NCBI RefSeq assembly: GCF_025961315.1
Contig: NZ_JAOQNK010000001.1
Location: forward strand, 310,001 to 374,000
Origin: Sphingobacterium kitahiroshimense
Lineage (GTDB): Bacteria > Bacteroidota > Bacteroidia > Sphingobacteriales > Sphingobacteriaceae
Length of the DNA: 64,000 nt
Reading direction: 5' to 3'
This document shows positions 9,306-17,526 of the stretch, in pieces (position 1 is the stretch's first letter; every line of letters begins with the position of its first letter). The position numbers and the translations under genes were made by a program. The notes beneath the pieces are model-generated. The model searched no databases and had not been told where the DNA came from. It saw nothing but the letters and a program-made list of their open reading frames with translations.

Positions 9306-10760
9306 ATGAGAAATAAATACTATATAAGTGGAGCTTTTATGCTGATTTTGACAATCCTTATGGGGTGTCAGAAGGACTTATTAAATCAAAAGCCGGATCA
9401 TGTCATATCAGAGGAACTGGTGATCAATTCGGTAGACAAGTTAAAACGCTTGCTCGCGGGATCATATAATGAAATTTCAAATGGTAATTATTTGGGAAGA
9501 GTGCTATATAAGCGATCTGCCGTAAAAAGTGCAGATTTTAGATTCGTACAAACCATATACAATCCAAGAAATTATGAACAGATCGAATATCGTTATGAAG
9601 AAAGTGGTAATAACAACGGTAGTGCGTCGATATTATGGTTGCAATGTTATAAAGTAATCGGCAACCTCAATCTAATTTTGGCTAATATAGATCGTGCTAT
9701 TGGTGATGATGCACTTCGTGCACAAATTAAAGCTGAATCTTTAGCATTACGTGGAATGGTCTATTTTGATCTTTCCAGAACATTTGCATATCCATGGATA
9801 AAGGATAAAGGAAAGTCACAGGGGATTCCATTAAAGCTTACACCAAATGAGGTGGTTATTGAAAGGGGAACCCTGGCACAGACATACAATCAGATCTTGA
9901 TCGATTTACTGATGGCTGAAACTTTGCTAAAGGAGAGTGTTCCCGCAGCAGGGAGTTCCAAGTATATTACTAAAGTTGGAGTACAGGCGCTTATGGCAAG
10001 AGTATATTTGTATCAAGAGAATTGGCAGATGGCACTTCATTATGCTCAAAAAGTAATGGAAGTTATACCTGAAGAAAAACTGATGGGATTGACGAATTAT
10101 GTTTTTTCAGATTATAATTCTGAATCAATATTTGAGCTAAGTGTCACAAATGATAACTCGCCGGGGAGTAATGGTTTAGGTGCTCAATTTGATTTTAGAG
10201 CAGGGGGACAGGGAGATATTTTAGCGACACAGACTTTTAGTGATTTACTGAAGGAATATGTTGCAGATCCACGTGCTAATCTACTATTGACTGATAAGGA
10301 AGGGACGAAGAATGCTTTTGTGAAATACATCAATAGAAGTGGTGGGTCTGGCTTAAGTATTCATAACATTCCTGTCATCAGGCTTTCAGAGATTGTGTTA
10401 ATTGCTGCTGAGGCTTGTGCAAATGGGGCCACAGGAGGAGAAGAAGCTGCACTTCGTTATTTAAATATGTTGATTAAACGAAGAACTGGCGATTTTCAAC
10501 GGGATAGGGCTACTGAAAGTGGTGTGGGGTTATTAAATAGAATTGCAAAGGAGAGACGGAAAGAATTAGCACTAGAGGGGCATGAAATCTATGATTTGAT
10601 CAGAACTGGAACGGCTTTAGAAAGGAAGCTAACTGATCATATCAATACTGGACTTAATAGTAAAAATTTGAATATACCAGCTATATCTGTAAAAATGATC
10701 TATCCGATTCCGGCTAATGAAATTAGCGCTAGTGGAATGAAACAAACTATTGGTTACTAA
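9306..10760 (+). CDS. SusD/RagB-family nutrient-binding lipoprotein
   Basis: The protein has 484 residues. A lipoprotein signal ends in the lipobox LMGC, placing the acylated cysteine near residue 21. The SusD start (NQKPDHVISEELVINSVDKLKRLLAGSYNEIS) and TPR-like helices follow. Late in the protein is the family RRTGD..RIAKERRKELALEGHEIYDLIR block. It sits on the cell surface as the lid of the SusC channel. The 10-base gap to SusC and the 11-base gap to the next lipoprotein indicate one operon. Confidence 0.95.
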   Translation: MRNKYYISGAFMLILTILMGCQKDLLNQKPDHVISEELVINSVDKLKRLLAGSYNEISNGNYLGRVLYKRSAVKSADFRFVQTIYNPRNYEQIEYRYEESGNNNGSASILWLQCYKVIGNLNLILANIDRAIGDDALRAQIKAESLALRGMVYFDLSRTFAYPWIKDKGKSQGIPLKLTPNEVVIERGTLAQTYNQILIDLLMAETLLKESVPAAGSSKYITKVGVQALMARVYLYQENWQMALHYAQKVMEVIPEEKLMGLTNYVFSDYNSESIFELSVTNDNSPGSNGLGAQFDFRAGGQGDILATQTFSDLLKEYVADPRANLLLTDKEGTKNAFVKYINRSGGSGLSIHNIPVIRLSEIVLIAAEACANGATGGEEAALRYLNMLIKRRTGDFQRDRATESGVGLLNRIAKERRKELALEGHEIYDLIRTGTALERKLTDHINTGLNSKNLNIPAISVKMIYPIPANEISASGMKQTIGY

Positions 10761-10771
10761 AAGTTATTCTT

Positions 10772-11995
10772 ATGAAAAATACAATTAAAATAATTGGATT
10801 GCTATATATGATACTATTGCTGTCTGCATGTGATAATAAGCTGAAAAAGGAAACTGATTTTCAGGAAATTCCATTTGAAGAAGGATCAAATGCTGTTCTG
10901 CCACATCTAACGTCTTATGCGGGGCAATTATATTTATCTTGGGTAGATACAGTATCAAACTCGAATCCTAGCTTACGGTACAGTAAGCTTCAAAACGGGA
11001 AATGGCAACCACAGGTACTACTAGCTTCTGGTAAAAACTGGTTTGTGAATTGGGCCGATTATCCTATGCTTGCTATGCATAAAGGGAAGATATTGAGTCA
11101 TTATCTACAACTCTCAACCACAGGTAAGATGGCTTATGATATTAAATTTAATGTTTCTGATCATCAAGGATCTACTCATTATAAATTGTTGCACAGTGAC
11201 CATACGGCTACTGAACATGGATTTGTATCTATGATTCCTTATCGTGACAGTAGTTTTTTGGTTACTTGGTTAGATGGTCGAAATATGGTTACTGATGCTC
11301 ATGCTCATGGACATCATAGTGGAACAATGAGTGTAAGGGTTGCGGAAGTAACAGCTCAGGGTGAAATAAAAGATGAAACTATTGTTGATGACAGTGCATG
11401 TACTTGCTGTCAAACGACTACTAGCCTAACAGCAAATGGGCCGGTGGTACTGTATAGAGACTGTACTTCTGATAATATACGTGATATTGTTATTGTAAGA
11501 AAGCTGGGAAATGGGTGGACTAAACCGGTTCCTATTCATGCCGATAATTGGTTTATCCAGGGTTGTCCTGTAAATGGACCAAAATCAGCTGCTATTGGTA
11601 ATACTTTAGCGGTTGCATGGTTTACTGCATCAGATGAAACTCCTCGTGTGCAACTGGTGTTTTCAGGTAATGGTGGAGAGCAGTTTATGGATCCTATATT
11701 GATCAGTAACAAGGGTGTACTTGGGCGTGTTGATGTAGCCCTTGTTGATACTGACCAAGCGATAGTAAGCTGGATGCAAACTGAAGGTGATTTAACTTAT
11801 CTATATGCGATGCTCGTTAATAAAGATGGTACAACCGGTCCGTTGAGAAAAGTTACACAACTTTCATCTAGTAGAAAGAGTGGTTTTCCTCAGATGGAGC
11901 TTGTAGGAGATCAGGTATATTTTGCATGGGTGGAATTACAAAATAATGTTACGAAACTGAGAACAGTATCAAAACCTATAAATCAGTTTAAATAA
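10772..11995 (+). CDS. Lipoprotein with sialidase-like (BNR) propeller and CTCC / HAHGHH motifs
   Basis: The protein has 407 residues. A lipoprotein signal ends in LLSAC. The body shows repeats of strand pattern typical of BNR/sialidase-like propellers (LYLSWVDTVSNSNPSLRYSKL, IVSWMQTEGDLTYLYA). Two features are unusual: a histidine cluster DAHAHGHHSG near residue 175 and a cysteine triplet DSACTCCQTT near residue 210. Clustered Cys and His suggest binding of a soft metal such as copper. No sialidase active-site set (Arg triad with Tyr) was recognised, so a binding or periplasmic/surface sensor role seems more likely than glycan cleavage. It is the third gene of the SusCD operon. Confidence 0.7.
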   Translation: MKNTIKIIGLLYMILLLSACDNKLKKETDFQEIPFEEGSNAVLPHLTSYAGQLYLSWVDTVSNSNPSLRYSKLQNGKWQPQVLLASGKNWFVNWADYPMLAMHKGKILSHYLQLSTTGKMAYDIKFNVSDHQGSTHYKLLHSDHTATEHGFVSMIPYRDSSFLVTWLDGRNMVTDAHAHGHHSGTMSVRVAEVTAQGEIKDETIVDDSACTCCQTTTSLTANGPVVLYRDCTSDNIRDIVIVRKLGNGWTKPVPIHADNWFIQGCPVNGPKSAAIGNTLAVAWFTASDETPRVQLVFSGNGGEQFMDPILISNKGVLGRVDVALVDTDQAIVSWMQTEGDLTYLYAMLVNKDGTTGPLRKVTQLSSSRKSGFPQMELVGDQVYFAWVELQNNVTKLRTVSKPINQFK

Positions 11996-12035
11996 TAGAA
12001 AATGCTATATGTAACCTTAATTTATAAATAATGAT

Positions 12036-12073
12036 AAAAAAAGCCGGATACAAAAATGTATTCAGCTTTTTTT
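12036..12073 (+). terminator. Rho-independent terminator
   Basis: An A-rich arm ending AAGCCGGATAC pairs with GTATTCAGCTTTTTTT across a short A-rich loop. It has one mismatch and one G-T pair and lies 40 bases after the lipoprotein stop. It closes the SusCD-lipoprotein operon. Confidence 0.8.
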
Positions 12074-12258
12074 GAAAAATGTAATATTATTATTTATCGT
12101 ATCTTTTAGGATGATTATTTTCATCCATATCTGCCAAAAATAAATGATCTTTGTTTGGATGGATCTTAAGAAGATATTATTTAATTCTTATCTTTAAATA
12201 ATAGTAATGTATATTGAATCAGTATTGATTACGATCAACCCAAACTAATTTATATTTT

Positions 12259-13410
12259 ATGGACTACTCTCAATTGATAAAGGAAACGGCCAAATTTGTA
12301 CATAAGTATATGGATGAACATGACCTTTCAAAATTCAGCTTCCATAATGATGCACATACGCAGGAGGTTGTGGATGCAGTTCAGAAAATGGCAAGTTATT
12401 ATAATCTTGAAGAGCGCGACACCGCAATTGTAACGTTATCAGCCTATTTTCATGATCTTGGTTATTGTGTTCATGGCAAAGATAGTCATGAAGAGAGGAG
12501 TGCGGCCATTGCTTCAGATTTCCTTCATTCAAAAGATGTTGATGATAGTTTTATTCAGTCTGTGTCTGGCTGTATATTAGCGACAAAATTACCGCAATCA
12601 CCAAAGAATCTATTGGAAGAAATTGTTTGTGATGCTGATTTATTTCACTTAGGCAGCGATCGCTTTGATGCCCGCAATAAATTGATGCGTCAAGAAGCGA
12701 AAGCTTGTGGATATGTAGTGAGTAAAGATGAGTGGCGAAAAAATACGATTAAATTAATGGAAGATCATCATTATCATACGGATTATGGTCGTAATTTACT
12801 AGAGAATAAAAAGCAGCAGAATATGACGGTTTTGAAACAAAAAGAAAATTCTGGAACTGCTGATCAAGAAAAAAAGAACGGGAGACCTGAAAGAGGGATT
12901 GAGACAATGTTTCGCATCACCTCGACTAATAATCAGCGTTTAAGTGATATGGCTGATAATAAATCCAATATCCTAATCACTGTTAATTCGATAATATTAT
13001 CTGTTGTTATTGCGCTCCTATTACGTAAATTAGACAATAATGCTCATTTAATATTTCCTACATCAATTTTATTATTTACTAGTTTAGCAACTATGGTGAT
13101 TGCTATTTTGGCAACGCGACCATCTGTTCCGGACGGAAAATACACCGATGAAGATTTGAAAAGTAAAAAGGTCAATTTGTTGTTTTTTGGTAACTTTTAC
13201 AGAATGAATCTAGAGAGTTATAATAGCGGAATGAAACTTATGATGGAAGAGCGTGATTATCTGTATAGTACTTTAATAAAAGATGTCTATTCTCAGGGTG
13301 TTGTGTTGGGCAGAAAGTTCAAATTACTTCGATTAGCTTATAATATTTTTATGTACGGGTTGATTGTATCCGTATGTGCGTTTATTATTGTTGTATTGAT
13401 TAATTCCTAA
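12259..13410 (+). CDS. HD phosphohydrolase fused to Pycsar-effector-like (DUF5706) membrane domain
   Basis: The protein has 383 residues. An N-terminal HD domain (about 1-190) has metal ligands H33, H65-D66 (YFHDLGY) and a later aspartate in CDADLFH (D125/D127). After a charged linker, residues 215-383 form the domain found in Pycsar effectors. This domain contains FRITSTNNQRLSDMADNKSN, two close membrane helices (about 238-256 and 265-286), a cytoplasmic segment and a C-terminal helix (365-381). HD domains hydrolyse phosphoesters, often nucleotides, and Pycsar effectors are membrane proteins gated by cyclic pyrimidines. No cyclase is adjacent. The next gene, ppk1, begins three bases after its stop, so the two are almost certainly co-transcribed. 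Confidence 0.8.
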   Translation: MDYSQLIKETAKFVHKYMDEHDLSKFSFHNDAHTQEVVDAVQKMASYYNLEERDTAIVTLSAYFHDLGYCVHGKDSHEERSAAIASDFLHSKDVDDSFIQSVSGCILATKLPQSPKNLLEEIVCDADLFHLGSDRFDARNKLMRQEAKACGYVVSKDEWRKNTIKLMEDHHYHTDYGRNLLENKKQQNMTVLKQKENSGTADQEKKNGRPERGIETMFRITSTNNQRLSDMADNKSNILITVNSIILSVVIALLLRKLDNNAHLIFPTSILLFTSLATMVIAILATRPSVPDGKYTDEDLKSKKVNLLFFGNFYRMNLESYNSGMKLMMEERDYLYSTLIKDVYSQGVVLGRKFKLLRLAYNIFMYGLIVSVCAFIIVVLINS

Positions 13411-13413
13411 TGT

Positions 13414-15471
13414 ATGCTAAACATTGAAAGTGAAGAAGTGAGTACACGTCTTTATAATCGTGATTTGAGCTGGTTATCGTTTAATGAGCGTATTTTGAGA
13501 GAAGCAGGTAAAAAACAAGTTCCGCTATTAGAGAGCATTAATTTTTTAGCAATTTTCTCTTCAAATCTGGACGAATTTTATCGGGTTAGAATGCCCGTAC
13601 TGCTTGCTTTGAAAAAGATTAAACATCAGGAAAACATAGATAATGACTCGCAAGACGTTAAAATTTATAAACAGGTCAAGTTACGCATAAAAAAACAGTT
13701 ATCTCTTTTTGGAAGTATCTTGGTAAGTGAAATCATTCCTGCTTTAAAATCAGCTAACATTCATTTCATCTATAATGAAACAATCCCCGATACTATTGTT
13801 AACCAAACTAAAGATTATTTTTATGAACGGATTGCATCATACTTAGAAATATCTATTATTGAAGATGTCACTTTTTTTCCAAAAAACAATCAACTTTATT
13901 TTGTTTTTACTTTCAAAGAAGGGGAACTTGATAAGTTGGGAATGATTTCTATTCCGTCGGATCAAGTTTCCAGATTCTATTATGTTGCCACTGAAGATAA
14001 AAATTATATTGTTTTTATTGACGATATTATTAGGCAAAACTTTCCAGATATTTTCAAAGATCACTTCATTACAGGTATGTATTCATTTAAGGTGACTCGT
14101 GATGCAGAGTTGGAGTTAAATAATGAATTTGAAGGCTCGTTGCTTCTGAAAATTGAAAAGCAGATCAGAAAAAGAGATTTTGGGCTAGCAACACGTTTAC
14201 TCTATCAGCCAGATCTTCCAGATGATCTTTTAAGTGCATTGATTAAGTTGTTTAAACTTCGCAAATCTAGTTGTATAAAAGGAGGTAACTATCATAATCT
14301 AAAAGATTTTTTTTCTTTTCCGATTGATAAAAAAGAGTGGAAATATAGACCTCAACCTCCAATACCTTATCGGTTTAAATCTTCATTTTTATCTTTGTTA
14401 GATGAAATTAGTGTTGAAGACATCCTCGTTAATACTCCCTACGAGTCTTATGATGTGGTGCTTAGATTTTTTAATGAGGCAGCGGTTCGTCGAGATGTGG
14501 AAGAAATATATATATCCATGTATCGGGTAGCTAGTGATTCTAAAATTCTACATGCAGTATTAAATGCAGTCAAAAATGGAAAAAAAGTAACTGTTTTCGT
14601 GGAATTAAAAGCGAGATTTGATGAGGAAAATAATATTTATTGGGCAAAGAAATTAAAAGCAGCAGGTGTAAATGTACTATATAGTATTCCAAATTTAAAA
14701 GTGCATGCTAAAATTGCTTTAGTAAAAACAAAACAAGGTAATGCCGTCCAGTATTTTGGTTTACTTTCTACGGGCAATCTGAATGAAAAAACAGCCCATA
14801 GGTATGCTGATCATGTTTTATTGACTGCTCAGCAAGAAATCTTACAAGAAGTAATGGAGGTGTTTAATGTGTTAAAAAAAAGACGAGATCAAACTTCCTA
14901 TTATAGTACCCATTTCAAGTATTTACTGGTGTCACAATATAATTTGGCAGCAGGTTTTATGCAGCTCATCGATCAGGAAATTGCATCTGCAAAGATGGGA
15001 TTGCCAGCATGGATTATTATTAAGGTCAATAATTTAGAAGAAAAGGGCATGATCCAAAAGTTGTATGAGGCAAGTCAAGCTGGAGTGGTAATTCAATTAA
15101 TAGTCAGGAGTATCTGTCGTCTAATACCGGGTGTTGCCGGTCTAAGTGAAAATATTAGCGTTAGACGTATTGTAGATAGATACTTAGAACATAGTAGAGT
15201 TTTTATATTTAACAATAATGGTCAAGAACAGGTGTATTTAGGATCGGCAGACTGGATGCACCGTAATATATACAATAGGATAGAAGTTTGTTTTCCGATT
15301 GTTAATAGACGATTAAAAAAGGAGATTCAAACAATTATTGCTATACAATTGGAAGACGATACGTCTGCTGAAGTTCTGGATGAACATATGGATTCCATCG
15401 AAAGATCTGTTGATAAAGGTATTCGCGCCCAAGAGTGTATTTATGATTATTGTAAACAACTAAATGAGTAA
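13414..15471 (+). CDS. ppk1: Polyphosphate kinase 1
   Basis: The protein has 685 residues, the usual length. It makes inorganic polyphosphate from ATP. The N-domain starts with the family block NRDLSWLSFNERILREA and SSNLDEFYRVRM. The two phospholipase-D-like catalytic modules carry H431 (LKVHAKIALVK), which matches the autophosphorylated histidine H435 of the E. coli enzyme, and H593 (YLEHSRVF), which matches H592. It is a cytoplasmic or membrane-associated tetramer in known cases. It lies between an HD/Pycsar-effector-like gene and an overlapping lipoprotein gene, so polyphosphate synthesis is transcriptionally tied to this signalling-like operon. Confidence 0.96.
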   Translation: MLNIESEEVSTRLYNRDLSWLSFNERILREAGKKQVPLLESINFLAIFSSNLDEFYRVRMPVLLALKKIKHQENIDNDSQDVKIYKQVKLRIKKQLSLFGSILVSEIIPALKSANIHFIYNETIPDTIVNQTKDYFYERIASYLEISIIEDVTFFPKNNQLYFVFTFKEGELDKLGMISIPSDQVSRFYYVATEDKNYIVFIDDIIRQNFPDIFKDHFITGMYSFKVTRDAELELNNEFEGSLLLKIEKQIRKRDFGLATRLLYQPDLPDDLLSALIKLFKLRKSSCIKGGNYHNLKDFFSFPIDKKEWKYRPQPPIPYRFKSSFLSLLDEISVEDILVNTPYESYDVVLRFFNEAAVRRDVEEIYISMYRVASDSKILHAVLNAVKNGKKVTVFVELKARFDEENNIYWAKKLKAAGVNVLYSIPNLKVHAKIALVKTKQGNAVQYFGLLSTGNLNEKTAHRYADHVLLTAQQEILQEVMEVFNVLKKRRDQTSYYSTHFKYLLVSQYNLAAGFMQLIDQEIASAKMGLPAWIIIKVNNLEEKGMIQKLYEASQAGVVIQLIVRSICRLIPGVAGLSENISVRRIVDRYLEHSRVFIFNNNGQEQVYLGSADWMHRNIYNRIEVCFPIVNRRLKKEIQTIIAIQLEDDTSAEVLDEHMDSIERSVDKGIRAQECIYDYCKQLNE

Positions 15472-16339
15472 GGAAATGAATGGTAGAAAATTATTATTGA
15501 TATGTATGCCTATTGCTAGTCTATTTTTCTTGACAGCATGTGCACAAACTACTCAAGTTTATAGGAGTCCAAAGGGCTATGATTTCAATAAAGGAGAAAA
15601 ATTATTTTTACCAGATGCTCTTCATGAACTATCTGGAATAGCATTTCCTGCAGAAAGCTCCAAACATATCTTTGCAAACGAGGATGAAAATGGTCTGGTG
15701 TATTATTTTGCGCCAGGTGAACACCAGTACCAGCAGATCAAGTTTGCAAAGAAAGGTGACTACGAGGGAATTGCCATCAGTAATGGATATATTGTAGTGC
15801 TAGAAAGTAAAGGTACAGTCTATTCGTTTCCTTACAGTGATATACTTCAAAGGGAAGCTACAAATGTTAAAGTAGGAAAAGACCTGATTCCTAAAGCTGA
15901 ATATGAATCACTAGCGGCCTCTCAATCAGACAGTTTATTGTATATTATATGTAAGAAATGTGCTGTTGATAAATCGTCTAGCACAGTTACTGGTTATGTA
16001 TTGGGACTTTCTAAAGAGGGTGATTTTTTCAAAAAAGGGGAATTTAAAATTGATGAGAAACAAATTGACTTAATTAGTAGTTTAAAAGGAAAACAGTTTC
16101 GGCCATCAGCTTTGACTAAAAACAAGCGGACAAACGAGTGGTATATTTTGTCTTCAATTAATAAAATGTTAGTTGTTGCAAATGACAAATGGGAGGTGGT
16201 TGGCGCATTTCCATTAGATCCGTCACTTTTTAATCAGCCTGAAGCTATTGCATTTGATGATTCGGGCAGTTTATACATTGGTAATGAGGGTGGAGATAAA
16301 GCAAATAAAGCAACATTATTAAAATTTAAATTGAATTAA
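15464..16339 (+). CDS. SdiA-regulated-domain-like lipoprotein
   Basis: The protein has 291 residues and overlaps the ppk1 stop by 8 bases. A second ATG at 15476 is equally good, leaving a shorter signal. The signal ends in the lipobox LTAC. The body is a propeller-type fold of the SdiA-regulated / YjiK kind (ELSGIAFPAESSKHIFANEDENG, YEGIAISNGYIVVLESKG, QPEAIAFDDSGSLYIGNEGG). It probably sits in the periplasm or outer membrane. The function is unknown, but the family is often near phosphatases and phosphate genes, and a metallophosphatase follows here after only three bases. Confidence 0.75.
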   Translation: MSKEMNGRKLLLICMPIASLFFLTACAQTTQVYRSPKGYDFNKGEKLFLPDALHELSGIAFPAESSKHIFANEDENGLVYYFAPGEHQYQQIKFAKKGDYEGIAISNGYIVVLESKGTVYSFPYSDILQREATNVKVGKDLIPKAEYESLAASQSDSLLYIICKKCAVDKSSSTVTGYVLGLSKEGDFFKKGEFKIDEKQIDLISSLKGKQFRPSALTKNKRTNEWYILSSINKMLVVANDKWEVVGAFPLDPSLFNQPEAIAFDDSGSLYIGNEGGDKANKATLLKFKLN

Positions 16340-16342
16340 AAG

Positions 16343-17452
16343 ATGTTGAAATTTTTATGTGTTACACTTCTTTCATTTTTAATGACTGGGGTATTTGCAC
16401 AAGATAGTGTAGTAAACCGAGTTATTTTTATTGGTGATGCCGGTGAGATTAATTTTAAACAGGAAACGATTATTCCACTTGCCGCCGCACTGGTTTTAAA
16501 AGGGAAGACAACTGTTATGTTTTTGGGGGATAATATCTACCCCAGTGGTATGGGGCTACCCGGTAGTAAGGAAGAATTGGAAACAGCATCGATCTTAAGG
16601 TCACAGTATGAACCTATGCGAGCAGCTGATGCGCCAGTATATTTTATACCCGGCAATCATGATTGGGATAAGATGGGGAAACAGGGACTAGCAAAGATCA
16701 GAGCTCAAGGAAATTTTCTGGATGCACAACAAGATTCACTTTTGCAATTAGTTCCTAAAAATGGCTGTCCTGATCCGGTAGAAATTCCTATTTCAGATCA
16801 TCTGGTTATTATTGCCTATGATAGTGAATGGTGGCTTTTTCCTCATGAAAAGATCGATACAAATATTAGATGTGGCTGTGATTCTGAAGTTAAAGTTATA
16901 GAAAAACTGAAGGAATTGGTTCATAAGAATAAGAATAAAACAATTTTGGTTGCTTCACATCATCCTTTCTATTCATACGGTGTTCATGCGGGTTACTATT
17001 CGTGGAAGGACCATATTTTTCCACTTACAATATTGAATAAAAATTTTTACCTTCCATTACCTGTAATTGGATCATTGTATCCATTAATGAGATCAACAGT
17101 GTTTTCAAATCCTGAAGATATGAATCATTCGGATTACAAACGTTTAAAACTACAAGTAAATGCGGTATTTGAGGGAGTTCCGAATTATGTTTACATATCT
17201 GGTCACGATCACGGCTTACAGTTTATAAAAAAAAGAGATCAATATCAAATTGTTAGCGGTTCTGGAGCAAAAAGCTCATCTATAAAAAGTAATAGTAACT
17301 TACTTTATAAAAATTCAATGCAGGGTTTTGTTACTGTGGATCTATTATTGGATAGAAGTACTCAGATTACTTATTATACTTACGATAATAAGGGTATTAA
17401 GGCAGATTATGCATACCGGATACCTTATAAAACAGAAATCACAAATAAATAA
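16343..17452 (+). CDS. Secreted calcineurin-like metallophosphatase
   Basis: The protein has 369 residues with a signal peptide ending near VFAQ. All metallophosphoesterase motifs are present in order: FIGDAGE, FLGDNIYPSG, PGNHDWD, ASHHPFYSYGVH and SGHDHG. It is thus a two-metal phosphoesterase exported to the periplasm or surface, resembling purple-acid-type phosphatases. It is the fourth gene of the ppk1 operon. Releasing phosphate outside while Ppk1 stores it inside is a plausible joint role. Confidence 0.88.
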   Translation: MLKFLCVTLLSFLMTGVFAQDSVVNRVIFIGDAGEINFKQETIIPLAAALVLKGKTTVMFLGDNIYPSGMGLPGSKEELETASILRSQYEPMRAADAPVYFIPGNHDWDKMGKQGLAKIRAQGNFLDAQQDSLLQLVPKNGCPDPVEIPISDHLVIIAYDSEWWLFPHEKIDTNIRCGCDSEVKVIEKLKELVHKNKNKTILVASHHPFYSYGVHAGYYSWKDHIFPLTILNKNFYLPLPVIGSLYPLMRSTVFSNPEDMNHSDYKRLKLQVNAVFEGVPNYVYISGHDHGLQFIKKRDQYQIVSGSGAKSSSIKSNSNLLYKNSMQGFVTVDLLLDRSTQITYYTYDNKGIKADYAYRIPYKTEITNK

Positions 17453-17470
17453 CGAACTGAATCTACTCTG

Positions 17471-17497
17471 CATCACATTCCCATCTTAAATGTGATG
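17471..17497 (+). terminator. Hairpin after the ppk1 operon
   Basis: CATCACATT (17471-17479) pairs with AATGTGATG (17489-17497), and a T-rich stretch follows at about 17510-17523. It may end the operon or reduce readthrough into the GAF gene. Confidence 0.45.
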
Positions 17498-17526
17498 GGT
17501 CGTGTTAGTAATTTAATTTTTTTAAT

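Noticed and set aside
10772..11995. Active sialidase
   Set aside because: The propeller pattern is present but the catalytic Arg/Tyr/Asp set was not recognised, and the Cys/His clusters point elsewhere.
12259..13410. A complete Pycsar anti-phage system
   Set aside because: Only the effector-like domain is present. No pyrimidine cyclase gene is adjacent and the operon partner is ppk1.
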